Source of the DNA: Fidelibacterota bacterium
Lineage (GTDB): Bacteria; Fidelibacterota; UBA8477; JABMPR01
Length of the DNA: 64,000 bases
Direction: 5' to 3'
NCBI GenBank assembly: GCA_016844955.1
Contig: JAERTH010000085.1
Coordinates: forward strand, 1 to 64,000
This document shows, in pieces, positions 7,523 to 15,690 of this stretch. Below the pieces are notes generated by a model, which saw only the letters and a list, made by a program, of their open reading frames with translations, searched no databases and was not told the DNA's origin. How positions within the stretch are numbered: the first letter of the stretch is position 1; each line of letters opens with the position of its first letter. The position numbers were made by a program, and so were the translations under genes.

Positions 7523-9712
7523 ATGGAAATCAACATCACTAAACATTATTCACAGAAATGGTTCAAGCTGGCTCTTTCCGTTGTGCTGGTCCTCTTAACC
7601 CTCCTGCTTTCAGGGATAGATATTGTTGAAGATTTTGAAAACAGGTTGCTGGATTATCGATTCAGACATTGGATAGGAGCGGCGGAAGTTGATAGCAATA
7701 TAGTCATTGTCAGCATTGATGATTTCAGCCTTGACTACTTTGCTGAAAATGGTATTTCCTGGCCCTGGCCCCGATCGTTTTATGGACACATCGTTGAATA
7801 TTTAAGCAAGGCTGGTGCTGATGCAGTAATTTTTGATATGCTTTTCTCCCATGCAGATGCCGATCGCTCCTTCACCGATGCAACTGAAACCGATAGTCTA
7901 TTTGCTGAGTCAATGCTGGGTAATAATAATTCAGTATTGGGAATGATGTTGCTCAATCATGATCCAAGGCTCTCTTATGCAGTAATACCAGCTTCTGATA
8001 CACTTGTATTGATTCCACATATGCTACAGAGTGACAGTCTATTAGAGTTACCCATTGAAGTACTAATGTCCGCTGCTTCAGGCATTGGACATACCAATAT
8101 TTATCCCGATCAGGATGGTATTTTTAGATACAACAAACCAATAATCAAACATGATAATGCTTTGATTCCCAGCCTGGCTACCGCTGCGTATCTCATATTG
8201 CACCCTGAAGCTAAGACTGACTTCAGCGGCAGACATATTCATCTTGGTGATCTGGATATCCCTGTGAATAAGTCGGGGGATCAGCTGATAAACTGGTATG
8301 GTGGTGCAGGTCCCTCCGGAGTATTTCCATACATTGCGTTCAAGGCCGTCATACAGTCTGCTAGTGCAGTTAAACAAGGGTTCACTCCTGCAATCGATCC
8401 GACCGCCTTTAAAAATAAGATAGTCATTATCGGTGCGGATGCATCTGGGCTAAGAGATCTAAAGGCAACACCCATTCTCCAGAATGGACTCCATCCAGGT
8501 ATGGAAGTCTGGGCAACTGTATTGAGCAACTATCTCAAAGATGACTTTATCAATAACTTTCCGGAAGGATTGTTGTTTATGATACTGGTAGGTATGGGCT
8601 ATGTTGTCTTATTAAGCTTCGATAGGCTACAGGCTCGTCGTGCCTATGCAATTTTGATTGCCCAGTTGTTACTATATACAGTTATAGCCTTTTTACTATG
8701 GATTCAAGATCCAAGAATACTCCTGCCGGCTACACCAGCCGTAATCATCAGTTTGCTGGCCTACCTGCTGGTATTCTCCAATGAAATGCGAGAAAGAATT
8801 TTTCTGAAACGCGTCTTCGGTCCTTATATCGCACCTGAATTAATGAGCATGATGTACCAGACCCGTGAAGCTCCTTCTTTGGGAGGGGAGCAGGTCAATG
8901 CCACGGCGTTCTTCAGTGATCTCCAGGGATTTACAAAATTTTCAGAAAAATTATCGCCAGTAAAGTTGGTGTCTTTGTTGAACGAGTATCTGACGGATAT
9001 GACAGATTCACTTATGGGTCTCCGGGGGACACTGGACAAATATGAAGGCGATGCTATCATTGCCTTCTTCGGAGCGCCTGTGGTTGATTCTGACCATGCC
9101 CATCAAGCGGTAAAAGCCGCCATTGTAATGCAGAGGGGACTGGCCACCCTACGAACAAAATGGGAAAGTGAGGGTGAACACTGGCCCGAAGAGATCAAAG
9201 ATCTGCAGATGCGAATTGGTATTAATAGTGGTGAAATGTTAGTAGGAAATGTTGGCAGTAAGGGACGTATGAATTTTACCATGATGGGTGATACTGTCAA
9301 TGTAGCGGCTCGCCTGGAATCATCTGCCAAGCAATATGGAGTATTAACGCATATAAGTGAAGCAACAGCACGTCAGATGCCACCGGAGATCATTTTACGC
9401 AGATTGGGTGCCACCCAACTGGTAGGCAAGGAAAATGCAGCTGTGAGTTATGAAGTTTTGGGATATGCCCAGGATTTAAGCGAATCAGACCATGAATTGC
9501 TAAAGCTCTGGCCCAAAGCACTACATGAGATCGAGGAACGAAATTGGGATGCCGCTGAAACAATATTCAGGAAGACCCTTGATCTTGAACGCGAATACAA
9601 GGGGAGGCCCACTAATCCAAGTCTGGTTTATCTTGAAACACGCCTACCCAGGTGGAGAGCTGAAAATCCAGGTGCAGGGTGGATCCCAATCTGGGTATTT
9701 GATACGAAATGA
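7523..9712 (+). CDS. CHASE2-domain class III adenylate/guanylate cyclase
   Basis: 729 aa. Order: TM helix at about 14-30; periplasmic CHASE2 sensor domain about 40-340 (RLLDYRFRHW, then VIVSIDDFSL, SWPWPR, FDMLF); two or three TM helices about 349-419; cytoplasmic class III cyclase domain from about 455. The cyclase carries FFSDLQGFT at 463-471 (metal Asp466), the second metal site in KYEGDAIIAFFG (Asp510), and MMGDTVNVAARLE further on. It should make cAMP (possibly cGMP) in response to an external signal bound by CHASE2. A short C-terminal segment after the catalytic core looks helical. AAGGAG lies 10 bp before the ATG. No receptor gene for the nucleotide lies nearby. Confidence 0.9.
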   Translation: MEINITKHYSQKWFKLALSVVLVLLTLLLSGIDIVEDFENRLLDYRFRHWIGAAEVDSNIVIVSIDDFSLDYFAENGISWPWPRSFYGHIVEYLSKAGADAVIFDMLFSHADADRSFTDATETDSLFAESMLGNNNSVLGMMLLNHDPRLSYAVIPASDTLVLIPHMLQSDSLLELPIEVLMSAASGIGHTNIYPDQDGIFRYNKPIIKHDNALIPSLATAAYLILHPEAKTDFSGRHIHLGDLDIPVNKSGDQLINWYGGAGPSGVFPYIAFKAVIQSASAVKQGFTPAIDPTAFKNKIVIIGADASGLRDLKATPILQNGLHPGMEVWATVLSNYLKDDFINNFPEGLLFMILVGMGYVVLLSFDRLQARRAYAILIAQLLLYTVIAFLLWIQDPRILLPATPAVIISLLAYLLVFSNEMRERIFLKRVFGPYIAPELMSMMYQTREAPSLGGEQVNATAFFSDLQGFTKFSEKLSPVKLVSLLNEYLTDMTDSLMGLRGTLDKYEGDAIIAFFGAPVVDSDHAHQAVKAAIVMQRGLATLRTKWESEGEHWPEEIKDLQMRIGINSGEMLVGNVGSKGRMNFTMMGDTVNVAARLESSAKQYGVLTHISEATARQMPPEIILRRLGATQLVGKENAAVSYEVLGYAQDLSESDHELLKLWPKALHEIEERNWDAAETIFRKTLDLEREYKGRPTNPSLVYLETRLPRWRAENPGAGWIPIWVFDTK

Positions 9713-9860
9713 TATTCACAACCTGCGTTAAGGTTCATGCGCAACGTCAACCGAGAGCACTTGACAAATGGCAATACGACCAGGCTCTGCAACCAACTCA
9801 AGTTATTTTTAGGACGGTCGGAGCAAGTGTTAGTAGTAATCCATATTTAGGCCTATTGAA

Positions 9861-10427
9861 CTAACCAAGCACTACTATGTTGAAAAAGATATATCCGACA
9901 TAAACACCACACCCAGTCAGCATCCGCCTGCTGCGCTCATCCTGGGCGGCCTTGATAAAGCAATCCACATACAGAGCGGAATCATCAATGGTCATATGCT
10001 TAAAATTTTTAACATCCGGTTTTGGTGGTGCAACGAAATATGCAGGCAGCCCAATTATCCAAAATACTCCACCTGCATACCAGAGGGGAGACGTGTTCTT
10101 TATGGCGTCTATTTTTGCTTGAACACAGATACTGGGGGCATTTAAACTGCTTATTGGAAGCCCTGTAAGTGGGTCGAATTGTTGAATCAGTACTGGATTT
10201 TGTACGACTTCAGTCGATGGGGCCACATCTTCAATAATTTCACCGGTCTCAGGGTCATATGTTTGTACTGGCGTATTGTCAGGGGCTGACATGAGTGTGT
10301 CTGGTCTGTTCAAAAAGAATTCACCAGTATCAGGATCACTGGATTGCCCAAACCCCAATACAGTGAATACCAGAAAGTTCAAGGCGGACATTGACCTGCA
10401 GTTGAGTATTCGATGCATGTTCTTCAT
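9861..10427 (-). CDS. Unknown membrane protein with DPxTGE-type repeats
   Basis: 188 aa from the ATG at 10425-10427, which has GAGGG just upstream; a longer version starting at 10463 is possible but less likely. Residues 1-28 look like a signal peptide ending near FGQ. The following low-complexity acidic part has three copies of a short motif: DPDTGEFF, YDPETGEII and FDPLTGLPI. Then come two hydrophobic segments (SPLWYAGGVFWIIGLPAYF and GVYVGYIFFNIVV) at the C-terminal end, separated by a charged loop. I do not recognise a family. A related DPETGK motif follows the signal peptide of the SLBB protein at 23935-24414. Confidence 0.7.
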   Translation of the reverse strand: MKNMHRILNCRSMSALNFLVFTVLGFGQSSDPDTGEFFLNRPDTLMSAPDNTPVQTYDPETGEIIEDVAPSTEVVQNPVLIQQFDPLTGLPISSLNAPSICVQAKIDAIKNTSPLWYAGGVFWIIGLPAYFVAPPKPDVKNFKHMTIDDSALYVDCFIKAAQDERSRRMLTGCGVYVGYIFFNIVVLG

Positions 10428-10600
10428 AAACCCTCGAGTCCTTATGATGATAATTGTAAACAATTAGGTTTACCAGTATGCCAAGGTTCCAGCTTGTTGT
10501 TTCATCTAATGTAACACTGATTGACACTATCATACAATACCGTAAAATGCATGATATTAAAATCTTAGTGAAAGGTGTATGGTGTTTAATTCAGAAGAAT

Positions 10601-10631
10601 AAAAAGGCCCCTGAATTATCAGGGACCTTTT
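10601..10631 (-). terminator. Rho-independent terminator after tRNA-Arg
   Basis: On the minus strand, AAAAGGTCCCTGA pairs with TCAGGGGCCTTTTT across a 4-nt loop (one wobble), and the U-rich tail continues TTTTTATT. It ends the tRNA-Gln, Glu, Arg transcript. Confidence 0.8.
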
Positions 10632-10632
10632 G

Positions 10633-10706
10633 TACACCGGCCAGGAGTCGAACCCGGAACCTTCTGGTCCGTAGCCAAACGCTCTATCCAATTGAGCTAC
10701 CGGTGC
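10633..10706 (-). tRNA. tRNA-Arg (ACG)
   Basis: Cloverleaf of 74 nt. Acceptor GCACCGG pairs with CCGGTGT (one G-U), the D-arm is AGCTCAATTGGATAGAGC, the anticodon loop CTACGGA gives ACG (read as ICG after deamination), and the T-arm is CCGGGTTCGACTCCTGG. CCA is not encoded. Third in a three-tRNA run. Confidence 0.93.
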
Positions 10707-10739
10707 ATGTCAAATTATAGCCTGAGCCATAATAGTCTG

Positions 10740-10812
10740 TAGCGCGTAGGGGAGTCGAACCCCTGTTACCGGCGTGAGAGGCCAGCGTCCTAGACCACTA
10801 GACGAACGCGCC
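10740..10812 (-). tRNA. tRNA-Glu (CTC)
   Basis: 73-nt cloverleaf. Acceptor GGCGCGT with ACGCGCT, anticodon loop CTCTCAC (CTC, for GAG codons), T-arm CAGGGGTTCGACTCCCCT. CCA not encoded. Middle gene of the tRNA run. Confidence 0.93.
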
Positions 10813-10874
10813 AAAATACATCATAATATCGATATTACACCTTGAATCGATACTAGACCTAAGTTTAAAAAGCG

Positions 10875-10945
10875 TTGCCGGGGGAGGATTCGAACCCCCA
10901 ATGAAGGAACCAGAGACCTTAGTGTTACCATTACACCACCCGGCA
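10875..10945 (-). tRNA. tRNA-Gln (CTG)
   Basis: 71-nt cloverleaf. Acceptor TGCCGGG with CCCGGCA, anticodon loop CTCTGGT (CTG, for CAG codons), T-arm GGGGGTTCGAATCCTCC. CCA not encoded. First gene after the promoter. Confidence 0.9.
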
Positions 10946-10964
10946 AAAAGCTTAAAGCGCGGCG

Positions 10965-10993
10965 AATATAAACAGCACCCTAAGGCTTGGCAA
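10965..10993 (-). promoter_or_regulatory. Promoter of the tRNA-Gln/Glu/Arg unit
   Basis: Minus strand: TTGCCA (10988-10993), 17-bp spacer, TATATT (10965-10970), about 20 bp before the 5' end of tRNA-Gln. Confidence 0.65.
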
Positions 10994-11112
10994 TATTATA
11001 TTCCATTATCATTTCTCAATTACGATTTCCAGGTATTGCCTATAAAATGACCGAGGCTAATTAGATTTCTCTTTATACATCAAAAGTTAAACTATATCGT
11101 GGAAGCAATATT

Positions 11113-11445
11113 ATGAACACAACTATGAGCGTCATATCGACTACTGTAGATTCAATAGAGGCTGCTGAAGAATTGGCTACATATCTGGTAGAACATCGAT
11201 TGGCTGCGTGCGTCCAGATCATTCCTGGAATAACCAGCATATATAAATGGCAGAACAAAATACAAAAGGGCGAAGAGTATTTGCTTCAAATCAAAACTCG
11301 CAGGACGCATATTCAGAAAACCATTGCCTGTCTAGCAGAAAGACATCCATACGATACACCTGAAAATATAGCCACACCTGTAGAGATTGCAGCAAAAGAC
11401 TATACAGAATGGGTTTTAGGCGCTACAGACCCAGATACTGCCTAA
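11113..11445 (+). CDS. cutA: CutA divalent-cation tolerance protein
   Basis: 110 aa, the usual size of CutA, a very stable trimeric cytoplasmic protein linked to copper and other divalent cation tolerance. Recognisable elements are STTVDSIEAAEELATYLVEHRLAACVQ at the N terminus, then GITSIYKWQNKIQKGEEYLLQIKT and HPYDTPEN near the C terminus. Biochemical function is unsettled in the family. It is alone on the plus strand and converges on leuS, with a shared terminator between them. Confidence 0.93.
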   Translation: MNTTMSVISTTVDSIEAAEELATYLVEHRLAACVQIIPGITSIYKWQNKIQKGEEYLLQIKTRRTHIQKTIACLAERHPYDTPENIATPVEIAAKDYTEWVLGATDPDTA

Positions 11446-11486
11446 TACATGGTTAATATATATTATGTCGAGTAGTGTATTCATGT

Positions 11487-11509
11487 AAAAAGGGTATGCT
11501 CTACCCTTT
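11487..11509 (-). terminator. Terminator between cutA and leuS, probably bidirectional
   Basis: Perfect 8-bp stem AAAGGGTA/TACCCTTT with a TGCTC loop at 11489-11509. On the minus strand it is followed by a U run (TTTTTACAT), which suits leuS 23 bp upstream. On the plus strand the U run is short, so action on cutA would be weaker. Confidence 0.75.
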
Positions 11510-11531
11510 CTACCTAACGCCTTGATATTAT

Positions 11532-13976
11532 CTATTTGACAACAATGTTTACAATTCTATTGGGAACCACGATCTCTTTAATGATAGTCTTACCCTGAAC
11601 ATGTTGTTTGATCGATTCCTGGGCAAAAGCTAATTCGAGTACAGCTTCTTTAGCAGCATCTACTTCTACATTAATCTGTGCTCTCACTCTACCATTGACC
11701 TGAACCGCAAGCTTTACAGTGTCCTTCACCAGATGGCTTTCGTCATACTCTGGCCAGCCCTTATAAGCTAAGGTGTCACTATGACCTAGCAGTGACCACA
11801 TTTCTTCAGCTATATGCGGTGCAAATGGATTTAGTAACATCAACAACGTTTCAAGTGCAGATTTGGGCACCTTGTTCAATGCGCGCAAATGATTAGAAAA
11901 CACCATTAACTGAGAAATTCCAGTATTAAACGCTAAAGCGTCCAGATCATTTCCAACCTTTTTGATGCTGGCATGCATCATAGTCAACGTTTCGGTGTCC
12001 GGTTGTGCATCATCCAAATCAATAATACCACCTTCGTCATTTACGAAATACCGCCACAGTCTGTTTAGAAAACGATAAACACCTTCTATCCCACTGGTAT
12101 TCCAGGGTTTAGAACGTTCTAATGGTCCCATGAACATTTCATACAAACGCATGGTATCAGCGCCATACTGGCCCACAACTTCATCAGGATTAATTACATT
12201 TCCTCGGGATTTGGACATCTTTTCCCCATCCATTCCCAGAATCATACCCTGATTCACCAGCCTTTGAAAAGGCTCCTTGGTTGATACATATCCCAGATCA
12301 AACAAAACCTTATGCCAGAATCTTGCATAAAGCAGGTGCAGAACCGCGTGTTCAGCGCCACCTATATACAGATCTACGGGCATCCAATATTTCTCTTTTT
12401 CTAGATCCCAGGCCTGATCATTATTTTGAGGATCAATAAACCTGAGATAGTACCAGCAAGACCCTGCCCATTGTGGCATTGTGTTGGTTTCGCGCTTATA
12501 TACCTTACCGGACGCTGGGTCAACAACCTCCAACCATTCCTTGGCGTTTGCCAGAGGACTCTCACCTGTACCCGATGGTTTTATCCTGTCAAGAACTGGA
12601 AGTGTCAATGGTAAGTCACTATCAGACAGTGGGATAACATCATCTCCATCACGTAGTATTGGAAAAGGTTCACCCCAGTATCTCTGACGCGAAAAAAGCC
12701 AATCTCTTAGCTTATAATTAACTGCAATCTTTCCCTTACCAGTTTTTTCCAGCCATTCCCCTGTTTTTTTGATTGCCACGCTGGGCTTCAATCCATTTAT
12801 GGAAAATGACGCATCTGGAGTTGCAGAGTTGACCATTACCCCAGCTTCAATCTGTGTAAAAGCTTCCTCAGTGATATCTCCACCTGAGACTACTTCTCTA
12901 ATTGAGAGATCGAATGCTTTAGCAAATTCATAATCACGAGTATCATGAGCTGGAACTGCCATAATGGCTCCTGTACCGTAACTCATGAGCACATAATCAC
13001 TTACCCAGATAGGGATTAATTCTTCATTCACAGGGTTTACGGCGTAGGCACCCGTGAATACACCTGATTTCTCTTTGGCCAGTTCGGTTCGGTCCAGATC
13101 GCTTTTCCGCTCAGCCTTAACTCGATAGGCTTCAACTGATTCTAGTTGGTCAGGATTGGTGATCTGCTGGACATATGGATGTTCAGGTGCCATAACCATA
13201 TAAGTGGCTCCAAAAAGTGTATCTGGCCGGGTAGTAAAGACCTTTAAGGACAGATCGAAGCCATTGATCGGAAAATTGACCTCGGCCCCTTCACTCTTAC
13301 CAATCCAATTGCGCTGCATATCTTTGATCGATTCAGACCAGTCCAGATCGTCCAGATCTGTAAGCAATCGGTCAGCATACGCGGTGATCTTTAACATCCA
13401 TTGGCGCATGGGTTTACGGATAACCGGATGACCACCACGCTCGGATTTACCATCGATTACTTCCTCATTAGCCAGGACTGTACCCAGTTCCGGGCACCAG
13501 TTGACGGCTACCTCAGCCTCGTATGCCAATCCCTTCTTATATAACTGAAGAAAAATCCATTGGGTCCATTTGTAATAGGCCTCATCCGTTGTATTTATCT
13601 CACGATCCCAGTCATAAGAAAAACCAAGGGACTGAATCTGACGCTTGAATGTGGCAATATTTTCAGCGGTCTTTATTGCAGGTGGAGTACCAGTTTCTAT
13701 TGCATACTGCTCTGCAGGAAGACCAAAAGCATCCCAACCCATTGGATGAAGTACATTAAAGCCACGCATTCGCTTATATCGTGCGATAATGTCAGTCGCT
13801 GTATATCCCTCAGGATGACCGACATGCAGACCTGCACCTGAAGGATATGGAAACATATCCAGGATATAGTATTTGGGCTTCTCAGTTAGATTATCTGAAG
13901 CTTTAAATGTCTTGTTTTCTTCCCAGTATTTCTGCCATTTCGATTCTATTTGATCAAATGGATATCGCTCAGCCAT
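11532..13976 (-). CDS. leuS: Leucyl-tRNA synthetase
   Basis: 814 aa starting [18 protein letters not shown], a standard LeuS N terminus, with AGGGAA before the ATG at 13974-13976. A frame continues upstream to 14075, but that part (SEVQILSPR) reads through a terminator and tRNA-like DNA and is not protein. The class I signatures are HVGH (in [12 protein letters not shown]) and KMSKS (in [11 protein letters not shown]), with the CP1 editing domain between them and the anticodon-binding domain at the C-terminal end. It charges tRNA-Leu, and a tRNA-Leu(CAA) gene is in this window. Confidence 0.97.
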   Translation of the reverse strand: MAERYPFDQIESKWQKYWEENKTFKASDNLTEKPKYYILDMFPYPSGAGLHVGHPEGYTATDIIARYKRMRGFNVLHPMGWDAFGLPAEQYAIETGTPPAIKTAENIATFKRQIQSLGFSYDWDREINTTDEAYYKWTQWIFLQLYKKGLAYEAEVAVNWCPELGTVLANEEVIDGKSERGGHPVIRKPMRQWMLKITAYADRLLTDLDDLDWSESIKDMQRNWIGKSEGAEVNFPINGFDLSLKVFTTRPDTLFGATYMVMAPEHPYVQQITNPDQLESVEAYRVKAERKSDLDRTELAKEKSGVFTGAYAVNPVNEELIPIWVSDYVLMSYGTGAIMAVPAHDTRDYEFAKAFDLSIREVVSGGDITEEAFTQIEAGVMVNSATPDASFSINGLKPSVAIKKTGEWLEKTGKGKIAVNYKLRDWLFSRQRYWGEPFPILRDGDDVIPLSDSDLPLTLPVLDRIKPSGTGESPLANAKEWLEVVDPASGKVYKRETNTMPQWAGSCWYYLRFIDPQNNDQAWDLEKEKYWMPVDLYIGGAEHAVLHLLYARFWHKVLFDLGYVSTKEPFQRLVNQGMILGMDGEKMSKSRGNVINPDEVVGQYGADTMRLYEMFMGPLERSKPWNTSGIEGVYRFLNRLWRYFVNDEGGIIDLDDAQPDTETLTMMHASIKKVGNDLDALAFNTGISQLMVFSNHLRALNKVPKSALETLLMLLNPFAPHIAEEMWSLLGHSDTLAYKGWPEYDESHLVKDTVKLAVQVNGRVRAQINVEVDAAKEAVLELAFAQESIKQHVQGKTIIKEIVVPNRIVNIVVK

Positions 13977-13992
13977 AATCTTCCCTATTCTA

Positions 13993-14020
13993 AATAAAAA
14001 GCGCGGACTCAGATCCGCGC
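13993..14020 (-). terminator. Terminator of the tRNA-Pro and tRNA-like array
   Basis: Minus strand: 7-bp stem GCGCGGA/TCCGCGC with a 6-nt loop (14001-14020) followed by TTTTTATTT. It lies between the tandem units and the leuS start. Confidence 0.8.
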
Positions 14021-14035
14021 CGTAATCACTACCCC

Positions 14036-14362
14036 GTCGGGGTGAGAGGATTTGAACCTCCGACCTTCCCGACACGAGTGTCGGGACGCGCTACTGCCCT
14101 ACACTTGCAAACATCCTTGGCAGAATTCATTCCCTGCCTTTTCTGTCGGGGTGAAAGGATTTGAACCTTCGACCTTCCCGACACGAGTGTCGGGACACGC
14201 TACAGCCCTACACCTTCAAACATCCTTGGCAGAAATCATTCCCTACCTTTTCTGTCGGGGTGAAAGGATTTGAACCTTCGACCTTCCCGACACGAGTGTC
14301 GGGACGCGCTACTGCCCTACACTTGCAAACATCCTTGGCAGAATTCATTCCCTGCCTTTTCT
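14036..14362 (-). repeat. Three 109-bp tandem units derived from tRNA-Pro
   Basis: Units begin at 14036, 14145 and 14254, directly downstream of the intact tRNA-Pro gene. Each repeats the last ~28 nt of tRNA-Pro (T-arm plus acceptor 3' strand CACCCCGA) and a degenerate D-arm. The anticodon arm is replaced by a strong hairpin (CCCGACACTCGTGTCGGG), and the acceptor 5' strand no longer pairs. Each unit ends with an unrelated ~45-nt segment that can fold GGCAG...CTGCC. Units 1 and 3 differ at two positions that form one T-stem pair (A-T to G-C), and unit 2 keeps the GGCAG stem through a G-U pair. They lie between a tRNA promoter and a terminator, so they are probably transcribed. They are not functional tRNAs in the usual sense. 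Confidence 0.8.
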
Positions 14363-14363
14363 G

Positions 14364-14437
<74 letters not shown>

Positions 14438-14457
14438 AATTTCTTAAAAAGCGCGAT

Positions 14458-14486
14458 AGTATATCATTCTCATTAACGGTTAGCAA
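14458..14486 (-). promoter_or_regulatory. Promoter of tRNA-Pro and the tandem array
   Basis: Minus strand: TTGCTA (14481-14486), 17-bp spacer, TATACT (14458-14463), 20 bp before the tRNA-Pro 5' end. Confidence 0.65.
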
Positions 14487-14517
14487 AAGTTTAATTGATG
14501 CACGGTGTGGCATGACC

Positions 14518-15012
14518 CTATCCAAGCACTTTTACACCTGTAGTGGTGATGATTGTGACAATGGTAGCGCTCATCAGTAGCCCTGTGATAATTGCCAGGA
14601 ATGATTTTCGATATGACAATCCAAACAGGAAAGCAGCTGCAGCACCAGTCCATGCCCCAGTTACTGGCAGTGGAATACCCACAAACACCACCAGCCCCAG
14701 AAATTCCCAAGTTTCAATCATCTTACCCTTGCGTCTGGTGCGTGTGAATAGCCAGTTAAAGAACTTTTCACCCATTGGCCAGCGCATGAGAAATTTAGAT
14801 ACGGGTCCAAGCAGTAAAACGATGGGGATTGAGATAATGAAGTTGCCTGCCACTGCCCATGCATACGCCTGATACCAGGGCATTTCACCAAAAGTCATGC
14901 CCCAGGGCAATGCTACACGCAATTCACCAATAGGTGTCATGGCCAGCAAAAATGTAATCCAACGTGGATCCTGTATGAATTCTTGAAAAAAATGAAGTAC
15001 TGATTCTACCAC
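14518..15012 (-). CDS. Small multi-drug export family membrane protein
   Basis: 164 aa with four to five membrane segments. It matches the putative small multi-drug export family (COG2426): the N-terminal MTPIGELRVALPWGM and the central VGIPLPVTGAWTGAAAAFLFGL are family hallmarks. The export function in the family name is weakly supported; some related proteins belong to the DedA-like superfamily. The start overlaps the end of the glycosyltransferase gene by 7 bp, so it is likely the last gene of the clpC-glycosyltransferase unit. Confidence 0.82.
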   Translation of the reverse strand: MVESVLHFFQEFIQDPRWITFLLAMTPIGELRVALPWGMTFGEMPWYQAYAWAVAGNFIISIPIVLLLGPVSKFLMRWPMGEKFFNWLFTRTRRKGKMIETWEFLGLVVFVGIPLPVTGAWTGAAAAFLFGLSYRKSFLAIITGLLMSATIVTIITTTGVKVLG

Positions 15013-15683
15013 TTAAAACTCCTGAAAAATGTTCTCACAAAACGTAATGTATCCTTGAGAAGATGCATGTGACTCCCCTCAGTACTATAAATAACCGGAA
15101 TCGACTGCCAGAGTAAGTTAATTTTTAACATTGAAACATTAAAAAATACAGCAGATTCGAACTGGAACCCCTCTTCATCAGATATCCATAATCGACTGTC
15201 ATTCAATGGGTAACACCTGTAGCCAACCTGACTATCATAAATTCGTTGGCCCGTTCTAAGCGAAAGTATCATACTTGTAATGTTATTGGATACTTTTCGG
15301 TGGAGAGGCATATCCACATTGACGAGATCACGTTGTCCAACTATAATTGACCCGGGGTTCAGAGTGGCTTTTCCAACAAAATCATGAATTATCTGAGGAT
15401 CATGCTGGCCATCAGCATCCAGCGTGATGGCATGCGTGAATCCAGCCTGTGATGACATATTTAGTCCAGACTTCAAGGCTGCTCCCTTGCCCCTGTTGAT
15501 CCCATGTTCGAGATAGGCAATCCCTGGTGCATCTTCCTTGCACAAACCATCTGTCGAACCATCATTCACGACGAGAATGGGATAATGAGAATTACTTTTT
15601 ACCTGCTGAACAAGCTTTAAAAGAGAATCCCGGCCATTGTAGACCGGGATTACTATGATTGGATTTATGGGGTGGGTGTTCAC
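15006..15683 (-). CDS. Family 2 glycosyltransferase
   Basis: 225 aa. GT-A fold features of the dolichyl-phosphate-mannose-synthase-like branch: VIPVYNGRDSLLKLV at the start, ILVVNDGSTDG, GKGAALKSGL, and the metal-binding Asp motif in LDADGQHDP. There is no membrane segment after the catalytic domain. The sugar and the acceptor cannot be told; polyprenyl phosphate is the usual acceptor in this branch. Located 7 bp after clpC, and overlaps the following membrane protein gene. Confidence 0.88.
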   Translation of the reverse strand: MNTHPINPIIVIPVYNGRDSLLKLVQQVKSNSHYPILVVNDGSTDGLCKEDAPGIAYLEHGINRGKGAALKSGLNMSSQAGFTHAITLDADGQHDPQIIHDFVGKATLNPGSIIVGQRDLVNVDMPLHRKVSNNITSMILSLRTGQRIYDSQVGYRCYPLNDSRLWISDEEGFQFESAVFFNVSMLKINLLWQSIPVIYSTEGSHMHLLKDTLRFVRTFFRSFKW

Positions 15684-15690
15684 AAAGTGG

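Noticed and set aside
9713..9860. Search for a small RNA or terminator between the cyclase and the DPxTG protein gene
   Set aside because: No stem with a U tract and no promoter pair that I could support.
10478..10720. 80-aa plus-strand frame
   Set aside because: It runs through a terminator and antisense to tRNA-Arg; the tRNA explains the sequence.
13977..14075. LeuS N-terminal extension (SEVQILSPR...)
   Set aside because: It reads through a terminator and a tRNA-derived repeat; the family N terminus starts at 13976.
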